64,000 bases of DNA from assembly GCA_017387565.1 (NCBI GenBank), contig JAFOEY010000011.1, forward strand, positions 1 through 64,000, read 5' to 3'. The stretch is from Lachnospiraceae bacterium (lineage in GTDB: Bacteria > Bacillota > Clostridia > Lachnospirales > Lachnospiraceae). The notes beneath the pieces were generated by a model. That model had not been told where the DNA came from. It saw only the letters and a list, made by a program, of their open reading frames with translations, and made no database searches. Shown here one piece after another: positions 51,614 to 60,964 of this stretch. Each line of letters starts with the position of its first letter. The first letter of the stretch is position 1. Both the position numbers and the translations under genes were made by a program.

Positions 51614-52906
51614 TCACTCCACAGAGCTTCCCGCAAGATGCCCGGTTGACCAGGCAATCTGTAAATTATATCCGCCGGTTAGCGCATCCACGTCAATCAT
51701 CTCACCGGCAAAATACAAGCCTTTTACAATCTTGGATTCCATGGTAGACGGATTAATATCTTTGACACTGACACCGCCTCTGGTAATAATCGCTTCCTTA
51801 AAATCTCTTGTTCCGACAATGGTTAACGGGAGCGCTTTGATACAGTTGCCAAATTTCTGCCGCTCAGCCTTGCTAATCTCACAGACCTTTTTATCCGGAT
51901 GAATTTCGGAAAGAGAAATCATGATGGGAATCAGTCTTGTGGGAAACAATCCGTTTAATGCGTTTTTAAACTGTTTCTGGCCATTTTCCTCAAATTCACG
52001 AATCAGTCTTTTTTGCAGCTGTTCTTCACTAAGTGCCGGTTTCAAATCAATAAACATCTGTAAATCCTGCTTCTTTAAAACCGTATTGATTATGGAACTG
52101 GCAGATAAAATCAAGGGGCCGCTGACGCCAAAATGTGTAAACAGCATCTCTCCGAATTCATCAAACAACACCTTTTTACCATTTTTTATCTTAACATTGA
52201 CATTTTTTAGGGAAAGTCCCATTAAATCCCGACACCATGTCTCTTTGGTTTCCAATGGAACCAGTGCCGGACATAACTGTGAAATATGATGTCCGCATTT
52301 TTCAGACAGACGTATTCCCTCTCCCGTTGCGCCCGTCGTCTCATAAGATACACCTCCGGTTGCCAAAATAACTGCATCAGCTTCATATTTTTTCCCATGT
52401 TGGTCTACAATTCCTTTCACCACCGAGTTATATCCTTTTTTTAGACTGTCACATTCTATTTCTTCGTTGTTTTCGACATTGTGACTTTCCTTGTCAATCA
52501 TCAATTCTATTATTCTTGTGTTCAATCGAATTTCAACATGTAATGCGCGCAGACATTTTTCCAAGGTTTTAATCACGTCTGATGCGTGATCGGATACCGG
52601 AAACACCCTGTTTCCGCGTTCTATCTTTATCTTCAATCCATTTTGCTCAAAAAAATCCATGGAAGACTGATTATCAAATCCATATATCGCACTGTATAAA
52701 AACTTGGGATTCGTCACAATATTGGAAAAAACATTTTCCAAATCAGAGGCATTGGTCAGATTGCATCTGCCTTTCCCTGTAATATAAATCTTTTTTCCCA
52801 ATTTCTCATTTTGTTCCAACAATGTTACTAAATGCCCACATTCAGCTGCGGCAATTGCCGCCATCATTCCGGCAGCACCTCCGCCGACTACTATGACTTT
52901 ACTCAT
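51614..52906 (-). CDS. HI0933/BaiN-family FAD-dependent oxidoreductase
   Basis: A 430-residue flavoprotein with the N-terminal dinucleotide-binding GGGAAGMMAAIAAAECG, KIYITGKGRCNLTN (the family hallmark), VILATGGVSYETTGATGEG and a C-terminal GLYFAGEMIDVDALTGGYNLQIAWSTG. The substrate is unknown; a bile-acid reductase (BaiN) is one member. Its start overlaps the RpiR-type gene stop by 8 bp. Confidence 0.9.
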   Translation of the reverse strand: MSKVIVVGGGAAGMMAAIAAAECGHLVTLLEQNEKLGKKIYITGKGRCNLTNASDLENVFSNIVTNPKFLYSAIYGFDNQSSMDFFEQNGLKIKIERGNRVFPVSDHASDVIKTLEKCLRALHVEIRLNTRIIELMIDKESHNVENNEEIECDSLKKGYNSVVKGIVDQHGKKYEADAVILATGGVSYETTGATGEGIRLSEKCGHHISQLCPALVPLETKETWCRDLMGLSLKNVNVKIKNGKKVLFDEFGEMLFTHFGVSGPLILSASSIINTVLKKQDLQMFIDLKPALSEEQLQKRLIREFEENGQKQFKNALNGLFPTRLIPIMISLSEIHPDKKVCEISKAERQKFGNCIKALPLTIVGTRDFKEAIITRGGVSVKDINPSTMESKIVKGLYFAGEMIDVDALTGGYNLQIAWSTGHLAGSSVE

Positions 52907-53840
52907 ATTCTTTCCTCGTTAACGGATTTTTAAGCACCGGCTCATCATCCAGATAATTTAATTCATCATTGGAATATACCTGATAATTCGTCCATGCCTC
53001 CTCCAGTTTTTTCAGGTTATCGCTAACCTGTTGTGGAATTCTTAAGCACAACGCAACTACTAATGCATTGATTAAGCTAAGTGGTGCCACCAACGAATCT
53101 ACGATGGAAACCATATCACTTCTGGCACAGAGATTGACAGAAGAATACATACACATCGGCGATCTTTCCGAATCAGTCAGTGCCACAATTTTTGCATTCC
53201 GGTCATTTGCAAATTCCATGGCTTTTAATGTGCGCATGGAATATCTGGGAAAACTTATTCCCACTACTGCGTCCGATGCATCAATCCGAATCATCTGCTC
53301 AAACAATTCCGTCATGGATGACGATTTGACACAACTTACATCAGGTCGAATCATATTTAAATAAAAACTCAAAAAGTCTGCAAGTGGTTCACAACTGCGC
53401 AGACCAATGATGTATACATGTCTTGCTTTTAATATAATATCAACGGCAGCTTCAAAAGCTTCGACATTGATATTTTGGAGGGTATCTGCAATTTTGTCGA
53501 TATCGGAATTAAGTACACTTGTCAAAATCTCAGATTGTGTACTTTTCCCATATTTCATACCGACTTTGGCAACACCGTTCCACTCATTTTTAACCCATTC
53601 TTCCAATGCATGCTGAAATTCAGGATATCCCTCAAATCCCAGGCCGGAAGCAAAACGCACCACCGTAGATTCACTGATATCAACTTTTTTTCCAAGCTCA
53701 GCCGCAGTCATAAACACTGCCTGGTCATAATTATCCAGAATATAAGTCGCAATTTTCTTATGACTTTTACTCAATCTGTCATAACGGGAATTAATTAATG
53801 CAATGATATCGGTATATTCCGCTTTCTTTTCTTCTTCCAT
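52899..53840 (-). CDS. RpiR/MurR-family transcriptional regulator
   Basis: A 313-residue regulator with an N-terminal helix-turn-helix (LSKSHKKIATYILDNYDQAVFMTAAELGKKVDISESTVVRFASGLGFEGYPEFQ) and a C-terminal SIS phosphosugar-binding domain (VYIIGLRSCEPLADFLSFYLN, GISFPRYSMRTLKAMEF). Such regulators usually sense phosphosugars. No obvious sugar gene is next to it; it is coupled to a flavoprotein. Confidence 0.9.
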   Translation of the reverse strand: MEEEKKAEYTDIIALINSRYDRLSKSHKKIATYILDNYDQAVFMTAAELGKKVDISESTVVRFASGLGFEGYPEFQHALEEWVKNEWNGVAKVGMKYGKSTQSEILTSVLNSDIDKIADTLQNINVEAFEAAVDIILKARHVYIIGLRSCEPLADFLSFYLNMIRPDVSCVKSSSMTELFEQMIRIDASDAVVGISFPRYSMRTLKAMEFANDRNAKIVALTDSERSPMCMYSSVNLCARSDMVSIVDSLVAPLSLINALVVALCLRIPQQVSDNLKKLEEAWTNYQVYSNDELNYLDDEPVLKNPLTRKEYE

Positions 53841-54022
53841 AAAATATCTTACAACTATCCTTTATCTTAATCCTGTCACATCCATAAAATAACCGAACCA
53901 AGTACTTGTCCAATTATTCTTTGATTCGGTCCTTTACATTGCCGGATACATCGTATCCAACTATGTCCGGTATAACGTTCCCTAAACAACAATTTAAAAA
54001 TGTTTATTAAATAGTATCACAT

Positions 54023-54574
54023 TCATACGTTTGCAAAAGAATGATAAGCATTTTCCAACAAAGTACAGGTTTCTTCCATCGTCAAATCATAGTCACCGGT
54101 TATTACCATAGATGCGGCTCCATGAATAAAAATCCACATCTTCATAAAAATATCACTTGGATTCTTGATTCCCATTGCACCGGCTTTCGCAATTTCTTTA
54201 TGAAGTAAACTGTCTTTTCCGTTTAAAATGCCAAACAAAGTTGCATCGCATCGCTTTTCTTCCAAAAACAACAAACGGAATAACTGAGGTTCCTTAGCCG
54301 CATATTCAATATATGCCATTCCAAGATTCACAAACGGAACATCACTTTTAGCCGGGTACTTCTCATAAAAACCGGAAAAATCAGAAACCGCAAGCAAAAA
54401 AACTTCATCACATAAAACATCCATTCCCGTATATACGCGAAAAATAGGTTGTGTAGAACACCCTGCTTTGGATGCAAGTTTTCTGGCTGTCACTTCCCGT
54501 AATCCTTCTTCTTTTGTAATCTCAAAAGCAGCATTCAATAACATCTCTTTTGTCACACTGATTTTTCTGGCCAT
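54023..54574 (-). CDS. TetR-family transcriptional regulator
   Basis: A 183-residue regulator with a typical N-terminal DNA-binding domain (LLNAAFEITKEEGLREVTARKLASKAGCSTQPIFRVY) and a C-terminal helical domain with a TetR_C-like FLEEKR region. Its target is not evident. Confidence 0.88.
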   Translation of the reverse strand: MARKISVTKEMLLNAAFEITKEEGLREVTARKLASKAGCSTQPIFRVYTGMDVLCDEVFLLAVSDFSGFYEKYPAKSDVPFVNLGMAYIEYAAKEPQLFRLLFLEEKRCDATLFGILNGKDSLLHKEIAKAGAMGIKNPSDIFMKMWIFIHGAASMVITGDYDLTMEETCTLLENAYHSFANV

Positions 54575-54612
54575 TTTAGAAACCCCTTTTCTTTTGAAAA
54601 ATTCGTATTTCT

Positions 54613-55041
54613 TTACTCTTTTTGCTCGACATACCTGATTAGTTTTTCATAAATATCCGGATGTTGTCGTTTCATCCTGAGCGGAACCAAATTCCGGTCG
54701 GTAAAGCAATGGGAAGACTCACCCGTAGCTTTGAGTTCTTTTGTATTTGCATCGTATACTTCATAAGTCAAATGCATACGTAATCCATTGAACTGATCCA
54801 GCTTTGGTACAATACTGAAAGTATCTCCAAAACGAAATGCGATCTTATAGTTGCAGGATACAGCAAGCACGGGAATTAAGAATCCCCTCTTTTCCATTTC
54901 ATCATAGGGAAGCCCCATTTGGTTTAAAAAATCAATTCGCGCTTCCTCAAACCAACGGATATAGTTGGAATGATGGACAATCTGCATCTGATCCGTTTCA
55001 TAATAATATACCGGTCTGCTATAAGGTTTTAAATCACTCAT
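54613..55041 (-). CDS. Hot-dog fold acyl-CoA thioesterase
   Basis: A 142-residue single-domain thioesterase of the YbgC/4HBT type, with the catalytic-loop motif YYETDQMQIVHHSNYIRWFEEARIDFL. The usual DTD-x-x-G-V-V reads ETDQMQIV. It probably hydrolyses acyl-CoA or acyl-ACP; substrate not known. Confidence 0.88.
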   Translation of the reverse strand: MSDLKPYSRPVYYYETDQMQIVHHSNYIRWFEEARIDFLNQMGLPYDEMEKRGFLIPVLAVSCNYKIAFRFGDTFSIVPKLDQFNGLRMHLTYEVYDANTKELKATGESSHCFTDRNLVPLRMKRQHPDIYEKLIRYVEQKE

Positions 55042-55086
55042 TTTTATTTATCCCATCTGATAAGTAGTGGATTCATAGTATCATTT

Positions 55087-56361
55087 TTACTGCCATGTCA
55101 GTATGATATTTCCTATAATCGGAGTTGAAAAATCAAATACTGCCAACGAACCATTATCCGTGGTATAATACCAGTTTCCGCTTGCGGAAGGCTGCAATTT
55201 CGGTTTGCTTGCCGCCATACCATATGTAACATATTGTTCTGCAAAGGTTCCGCCATTGTACATAAAGGAAACTGTATAGGTTGCAGGATTTTCATTTGTT
55301 GTATTCGTATCTGAAGGTGTTGTAACGGTAGGCGTTGTTGTTGTCGGTGTAGTTAATGGAGTTGTTGCATTTTTGGAAGTCGTTGTTTTCTTTTTCGTCG
55401 TAGAAGATGTTGTCGTTTCTTCGGTTTCTTCGTCATCCGGAGCATTCTCTTCTGAATCATCTCCTTCATCCGCGTTTTTATTATTTGTTGTCAGATCTTC
55501 CTCTTCTTCATCTTCCGATGTTTTGTCTTCTTCGCGTTCCTTCAGGATTTCTATAACTTCATCAAAGGAAAAAGGAACTCGATCAGGCAATGTATTAACA
55601 CCAATATAAATTGTTCTTCCCGAATTTATAATCTCTTTTAAAATCTTCAATGTCTGTGTGGGTAAATCCTTATAATCAATCGGTGCAAGCTCTTTCTTTT
55701 TATTATTCACATTTTGCAAGATAATCTCAGAAAAGTCCTCTCCACCACGTGTCAAAACCTGATATCCTTCCGGAATATCAATAGTTTTTCCAATCGGCGT
55801 ACCATCAACCGTATGAAGCTGCAACTCCGTTTTTCCTTCATAAACCTGGAAGTCTGAATGAATTTCTCCATCCGCCCCTTTATAAACATGTGCCCATGTA
55901 ATCGTACCCCTGATTGCCATCGTAGCATTCGGCGTCTCAATTTCATAAGTGGAACTGTCACTCAATTTGCTATCCAGTTTATGTAAGGTTGCACCTTCCG
56001 ATAAAAATATCCGTGTCCTGGAATTGTCCGAATCCCCCTCTGCCTTTAAGGACATCTTGGTATTCTCTTCGACATAGACAAATTTATCATCATCCAGTTT
56101 TAAATCTAACTCGCTGGACGGTCCAACCGTAACTTCATCCCCTGCTTCCAAATTCATATCCACATAGGCATCTAATGTATCGTTGACACTTTCCCGATAT
56201 ACACTGACTGTACCAAGCGTATCAATTACCGTAATATTTCGAAAAGCCGTTTTTCCATCCAGATTTAGAAGAACTGCTACCACAATACCGCCAACCACTA
56301 CAGCACCTGCAGAAATTGCAGCAATTGCTCCTTTTGTAATTCCTTTATTGCCTAATTTCAT
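55087..56361 (-). CDS. FecR-domain membrane protein with acidic/Thr-rich linker and InlB-like end
   Basis: A 424-residue protein with an N-terminal transmembrane helix (about 10-33) and an external FecR-like domain (about 40-215: NTLGTVSVYRESVNDTLD ... ATMAIRGTITWAHVYKG ... IPEGYQVLTRGGEDF). A long DEE/DDEETEE and Thr/Ser-rich linker follows (about 280-350). The C-terminal segment (YTVSFMYNGGTFAEQYVTYG, about 358-424) resembles an InlB/Listeria-Bacteroides repeat. FecR domains often accompany CHASE2 cyclases; one lies 2.6 kb upstream in this cluster. AAAAGGAG precedes the ATG. Confidence 0.82.
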   Translation of the reverse strand: MKLGNKGITKGAIAAISAGAVVVGGIVVAVLLNLDGKTAFRNITVIDTLGTVSVYRESVNDTLDAYVDMNLEAGDEVTVGPSSELDLKLDDDKFVYVEENTKMSLKAEGDSDNSRTRIFLSEGATLHKLDSKLSDSSTYEIETPNATMAIRGTITWAHVYKGADGEIHSDFQVYEGKTELQLHTVDGTPIGKTIDIPEGYQVLTRGGEDFSEIILQNVNNKKKELAPIDYKDLPTQTLKILKEIINSGRTIYIGVNTLPDRVPFSFDEVIEILKEREEDKTSEDEEEEDLTTNNKNADEGDDSEENAPDDEETEETTTSSTTKKKTTTSKNATTPLTTPTTTTPTVTTPSDTNTTNENPATYTVSFMYNGGTFAEQYVTYGMAASKPKLQPSASGNWYYTTDNGSLAVFDFSTPIIGNIILTWQ

Positions 56362-56410
56362 ATCGTTTTCTCCTTTTATCCTCGCATCAATATTTTACGC
56401 ATAAAATATT

Positions 56411-56597
56411 ATGATACCAGGGTCAAAAGGTCATACTTTTCATGCTCGCATGAAAAAGTATGACTTTGGGACCCGCAAAACATGAGAAAGTAGCCCGATC
56501 AGGGCGGATTTCGAATGTTTTAGGATTGCGAGAGCACAAAGTGCGTAGCAATCCGTTGGTATCATGGGGGCAAAATACCTTTTGACCCCAACATCAT
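56411..56597 (+). repeat. Dispersed MITE-like element, copy 5
   Basis: A 187-bp copy of the family at 2281, flanked by ATT on both sides. It lies 1 bp from the stop codon of the HD-GYP gene (56599), splitting the cluster between HD-GYP and the FecR-domain gene. Confidence 0.85.
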
Positions 56598-56598
56598 A

Positions 56599-58053
56599 TT
56601 ATTTCAAAACACATTTTTTGAGTGCTCTTACAATTTTACCATCCAGCCGGCCATCATCAACCATAGACTGCAAAATATCAAGAGCTTTTTCTTTAGACAT
56701 AGGCTTTTTATAAGGTCGATCGCTGATTAAAGCATCGTAAATATCCGCAACTGTCAGAATACGTGATTCGACTGACAAGTTTTCTGCCGTTAAATGTTTC
56801 GGATAACCGGTTCCGTTTAGCGTTTCATGATGTTGTCCCGCCCAAACAGGGCAATCCTTAAAATAGCGGTTAAAATGGACTTTTTCTAATATTTTCATTG
56901 TCATATTCACATGATCTTCCATCACAGACCGCTCTTTATCTGTTAAAGTACCTTTTCTGATTTTTAAGCACTCCACTTCTTCTTCGGTCAAAAGCGGAAT
57001 TTTTTTATCATCCGGTGTCACACAAAATGCCTCAGCAATTTGTGCGACCTTTTCATAATCTTCGTCCGGCAAATATCCTTTTATATCAATCTCTTTAATA
57101 TAAGATAAAGTATCTTCTAAATATGTCTTCTCTTTTTCATATTCTTCTTTCGAAATCAGGTTTTCCAAAAAACGGATTTTCAAATAACATAGAAACAGTT
57201 CAAACCGGTCTTTTACGATATTTAATCGTTCACCCAGCCTGGTAGCTTTATTCATAACCTCGAGCGGAACAATCAATTTTCCAATATCATGCAAAAAAGC
57301 CCCCATGATTAATTGTTCTTTTCTCTGTGTATCAAAATATTCCGGATACTCTCCTGCTTCATATTCTCTATTCAGTTCATCTATCAAAAGACCGGAATAA
57401 TCCGCAACATTCCTCGTATGCAAAGCATTATAGGGGGTACGCTCATCAATTGCAGTTGCCAGAGCTTCCGTAAAAGACCACATCTGCTCTTTAAGTTCTT
57501 CCGTATACCGCATATTTGAAATTGCAATAGCCGCCTGCGATGCCAAAGATAAAATAACAAATTCATATTCTTTGTTAAATACAATAATCTGACCATTCTC
57601 ATCTAATGCATTAATCAACTGCATGACACCAATTACTTCACCTTCATGATTGGCAAGCGGAATGACCAGTAAGGATTCGGTATGATATCCGGTCATTGCA
57701 TCATAATTCTTGGGACCGGAAAAATCAAAGGTATCATTGCACCAGACATCTTCAATATTTATTACTTTCCTATGAATTGCACTGTATGCACAGACATTTT
57801 CCTCTTTTAGCGGCACCGGTGGCAAGTCAATTTCTTCACCGTTTTCTCCTTGACTAATGTTCATGGACAAAGTTTTCATCACCTTGAATTTCAGTGCGTT
57901 GTCCTCTAAAACATACAGTGTCCCGGCATCACAATTGGTAACATCCATACTCTTTTTCAATATCTTGTCCAACAATTTATTTCGGTTCTTTTCTGTCGCC
58001 AATTCAATTCCTATTGATATTATTTTTCGCAATTCCTGTTGTGTCAAATCCAT
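56599..58053 (-). CDS. GAF-HD-GYP domain phosphodiesterase-like protein
   Basis: A 484-residue protein with an N-terminal GAF domain (about 20-185; NCDAGTLYVLEDNALKF, VIPLANHEGEVIGVMQLIN) and a C-terminal HD-GYP-type domain. Metal-binding residues are kept in HTRNVADYSG, FLHDIGKLIVP, HHETLNGTGYP and DIYDALISDRPYK. HHEN/D-G-x-GYP reads HHETLNGTGYP, with N in place of the usual D. A ~95-residue insertion separates HDIGK from the later motifs. It is likely to hydrolyse a cyclic nucleotide, with c-di-GMP or a cAMP-type substrate both possible. The start at 58053 has AGAGG upstream; the frame is open to 58074. Confidence 0.85.
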   Translation of the reverse strand: MDLTQQELRKIISIGIELATEKNRNKLLDKILKKSMDVTNCDAGTLYVLEDNALKFKVMKTLSMNISQGENGEEIDLPPVPLKEENVCAYSAIHRKVINIEDVWCNDTFDFSGPKNYDAMTGYHTESLLVIPLANHEGEVIGVMQLINALDENGQIIVFNKEYEFVILSLASQAAIAISNMRYTEELKEQMWSFTEALATAIDERTPYNALHTRNVADYSGLLIDELNREYEAGEYPEYFDTQRKEQLIMGAFLHDIGKLIVPLEVMNKATRLGERLNIVKDRFELFLCYLKIRFLENLISKEEYEKEKTYLEDTLSYIKEIDIKGYLPDEDYEKVAQIAEAFCVTPDDKKIPLLTEEEVECLKIRKGTLTDKERSVMEDHVNMTMKILEKVHFNRYFKDCPVWAGQHHETLNGTGYPKHLTAENLSVESRILTVADIYDALISDRPYKKPMSKEKALDILQSMVDDGRLDGKIVRALKKCVLK

Positions 58054-58066
58054 TCCTATCATCCTC

Positions 58067-58873
58067 TTAATCATCCTCTAAATCAAATAATTGTTGAAAC
58101 AACAACATTGATTCCTCAAATGATTCCAAACTCCTTAGTTCTAAAAGAATGCTTGGCATTTCCTTCATCTCTCCACTATCTAACAACAGCTCCAATTCGG
58201 ATTTAAACTCCTGCCAGTCAATTTTGCCTTTTCCCAAAGTCAAGTGAAGATCATTTACAAAATCATTATCATTTATATGCATATGTTTAACAAAAGGCGC
58301 GAGTTTTTTCAGCCATTCGACCGGTTTGACATCGGATATGGCAGCATGTGCATAATCCAGACAAATTCCAAAATTCGGCACTTCCTTCATCTGACTGGCA
58401 AGCTGCCAGATTAATTCATAATCCCGATCAAACATATTTTCCATATATACCTGAATATCCGGGTAAGATGCACACAAGTCTCCAAAAAATTCTGTATTTT
58501 TTGCAATCCAGTTGGAGACATAATGGCGCTCTTTAAATCCGGCAATCAATCCTGTATGAAAAACAACACCTTTTACTCCAAGTTTTTTTGCAATCTCCAT
58601 AGATTTGCGAATACACTGTTTTGAATAATCTGCAATATTCGGATCGGAGCTATTAAGAGCAAGATCCAAAAAAGCACCGTGCATGGTATCCATACCTGCA
58701 TCTCTTTTGCAGGAAAGATAACGCTCAACCCTCTTATCAATTTCCATCTGATTCAAATAAACCGCCGGAAGATAAAAATCATTATATTCAAAATGTGCAT
58801 GATATTTTTCTGCAATTGCAACCGATTCTTCCAGACGATCATATTCCGGAATAATTGAAATCTCAACTTTCAA
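58067..58873 (-). CDS. Xylose-isomerase-like TIM-barrel protein
   Basis: A 268-residue protein of the AP-endonuclease-2/xylose-isomerase-like superfamily. MDTMHGAFLDLALN, VVFHTGLIAGF, YMENMF, ICLDYAHAAI and HMHINDNDFVNDLHLTLGKGKIDW give the metal/substrate-binding pattern. The start is TTG with TAGGAG 8 nt upstream. It may be a sugar-phosphate isomerase; the substrate is unknown. It lies between the HD-GYP protein and the cyclase on the same strand. Confidence 0.82.
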   Translation of the reverse strand: MKVEISIIPEYDRLEESVAIAEKYHAHFEYNDFYLPAVYLNQMEIDKRVERYLSCKRDAGMDTMHGAFLDLALNSSDPNIADYSKQCIRKSMEIAKKLGVKGVVFHTGLIAGFKERHYVSNWIAKNTEFFGDLCASYPDIQVYMENMFDRDYELIWQLASQMKEVPNFGICLDYAHAAISDVKPVEWLKKLAPFVKHMHINDNDFVNDLHLTLGKGKIDWQEFKSELELLLDSGEMKEMPSILLELRSLESFEESMLLFQQLFDLEDD

Positions 58874-59000
58874 ATTATTTCTCCTACCTCATATTATCTT
58901 AAATATCCAATCATTTTATAACTTCTGTATAAGCATTTTTCAAAAAATCTTCTCGAGACTTTTTATTTCACCTGCATTTTGTCAATAAAAATGCACGTCA

Positions 59001-60821
59001 TCAGCTTTTTGTATCCAGGATTTTGGGGTTTCCTTCTACTTGTTTTACTGAATAAACCATAACACCCTTGGTTTTTCCTTTTAACGGAATTTCACCGATG
59101 GGTTCTACCTCTATCCTGTCTTTAACCGCCTGATATACTTCATCACTGATTAAAATCTGCCCGCGTTTTGCATTCGCTTCCAGCCTTGCCGCCGTATTGA
59201 CGGTATCTCCGATTGCCGTATAGTCCATACGGACCTCACATCCGATGTTGCCGACAACCGCCGGTCCACAGTTAACACCGACACCGAAACCGACCGTTTT
59301 GCCAAAACGCTCCATCATCTCAGCTTCAATTTCATCTGCACCTGCCGCAATATCATAAGCGGCACATACTGCCTTGAAAATATAGTCATCCAGATCAAAC
59401 GGCGCATTAAAGACTGCCATGGTCGCATCACCGACAAACTTATCCAAAGTACCGGAATTATCAAAAATCGCCTTGGTTGTCAGACTAAGATAGCGATTTA
59501 AGATTTCAACAACCTGTTCCGGCTCTAAGCTTTCGGACATTGTGGTAAATCCACGAATATCCACAAACAATACTGCAATGTTTCGATTTTCTCCACCCAG
59601 CCTGATTTCCAGATTGTTCTTTTTGGATAACTCTTCCACAATCTGTGGTGCCACATACTTTTTAAATGCATTTAAAGTCCGTGTCCTATTAATTTTCTCA
59701 ATCAGATACTGACTGAAAATCTTATATACCAATATTAAAATCAAGACAATCGGCAGATAGATAATTGGTATGGTCCAGCCATTTTTGCGAAGTAAAACTC
59801 CCATTCCGATTTCACCTGCAATAAATATAATCAAACTGACCAGACTGATGACAATATTCTTTTTGCGAATCCATAAATAGAATAAAACCGCCACACAGGC
59901 AAAAATCAAACCGGTTAAAACCGAATTGGCCGGCTGTGAAAACCTGCCTTCGAGCAATGCTTCGATAATGTTGGCATGAACTTCAACTCCATACATCTGG
60001 CTGCCTTTTTCGATTGCGACATTAAACGAATCCATAAGTCCCGGTGCATATGCTCCGACTAAGACAATACAGTCCTTAAAGACACGTGAATCAACACTTC
60101 CCTCCAGTACATCGCACATGGAAACAGCTTCATAATCCTCGATATTGCCGGAAAACGTAAACTCCGTCTGATTCAGTTCATCCAGTCGCGGAATGTCAAT
60201 TTCGGCACCGTTTTGATTCTGATATGCTTTATAGCATGCAAATGCCAGACTGTCCATGGTTCCGTCCGGGGTTTCCACAAACAACTGCGCCTGACGAATA
60301 TATCCGTCTTTATCCTGTACCGTATTGGCAAAAGCAGTCGTCGCGCCCTCTGCCAATGCAGAATATGGGATTTCTATCTGTTCAATACTTCGGTTATTTA
60401 CAAAAGTTACACCATCCACATAACGATCCACACTGGTCTTATATACAATGTTTGCGGCCAGAACCACATCCCCTGCATCCGCACATGCCCTTGCAAACCG
60501 TGCATCACCTTTTTCATCCTTTTCTCCTATGTACATAACATCGAATGCTAAAACGGCGGGCTTTGTATCCTCTGACTGACAAAGTGCCTCCACGAGTTGT
60601 GCCGGAAGATCGCGGCTCCATTCCGTGGTCGGTCCATAAACACTCATCGTCTTTTCATCAATTTTAATGATTTTTATCTTTTTGTTGATAGCACTGGCTC
60701 TCTGATATACCCTGTCGGAAGCCATGTGGTCCAATCCATAAAACGGCTGAAAAATACCAAGACATGCGGTAATGACAAAAATCAGAAAAACCGTAACAAA
60801 TTCTTTTATATTTTTTTTCAT
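59001..60821 (-). CDS. CHASE2-domain class III adenylate cyclase
   Basis: A 606-residue membrane cyclase. It has one N-terminal helix (about 8-26), an external CHASE2 domain (about 35-295), three helices (about 302-320, 323-343, 351-370) and a cytoplasmic class III cyclase domain (about 410-585). The metal Asp is in VLFVDIRGFT (about 421), the specificity pair is K461/D533 (LDKFVGDA and MDYTAIGD), and the transition-state N/R pair is in NTAARLE (about 542 and 546). K/D at the pair fits ATP as substrate. It starts at the ATG at 60821 with GAGGAA upstream. Class III cyclases are unusual in Lachnospiraceae; cAMP production is inferred. Confidence 0.9.
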   Translation of the reverse strand: MKKNIKEFVTVFLIFVITACLGIFQPFYGLDHMASDRVYQRASAINKKIKIIKIDEKTMSVYGPTTEWSRDLPAQLVEALCQSEDTKPAVLAFDVMYIGEKDEKGDARFARACADAGDVVLAANIVYKTSVDRYVDGVTFVNNRSIEQIEIPYSALAEGATTAFANTVQDKDGYIRQAQLFVETPDGTMDSLAFACYKAYQNQNGAEIDIPRLDELNQTEFTFSGNIEDYEAVSMCDVLEGSVDSRVFKDCIVLVGAYAPGLMDSFNVAIEKGSQMYGVEVHANIIEALLEGRFSQPANSVLTGLIFACVAVLFYLWIRKKNIVISLVSLIIFIAGEIGMGVLLRKNGWTIPIIYLPIVLILILVYKIFSQYLIEKINRTRTLNAFKKYVAPQIVEELSKKNNLEIRLGGENRNIAVLFVDIRGFTTMSESLEPEQVVEILNRYLSLTTKAIFDNSGTLDKFVGDATMAVFNAPFDLDDYIFKAVCAAYDIAAGADEIEAEMMERFGKTVGFGVGVNCGPAVVGNIGCEVRMDYTAIGDTVNTAARLEANAKRGQILISDEVYQAVKDRIEVEPIGEIPLKGKTKGVMVYSVKQVEGNPKILDTKS

Positions 60822-60964
60822 ATGCACTTCCTCAGAATCACTTTTTGCATTTTCATAATATCAACCCACAAAATAGTAAAGCAATCCTGCTTTTACATTT
60901 GTTTTATCAGGGTTTTAACTATAACAAAGAGCCGAAGTATGAATACTCCAGCTAATTGCCATAA

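Noticed and set aside
51516-51902. Plus-strand open frame beginning with FILCFLFFVFYSL repeats
   Set aside because: Made by translating the 14-bp tandem repeat, with no ribosome binding site; the rest is antisense to the flavoprotein.
55373-55609. Val/Ser-rich plus-strand frame
   Set aside because: Antisense shadow of the acidic/Thr-rich linker of the FecR-domain protein.
58973-58995. TGCATTTT / AAAATGCA hairpin as the terminator of the cyclase gene
   Set aside because: No T-run follows on the minus strand and the stem is weak.
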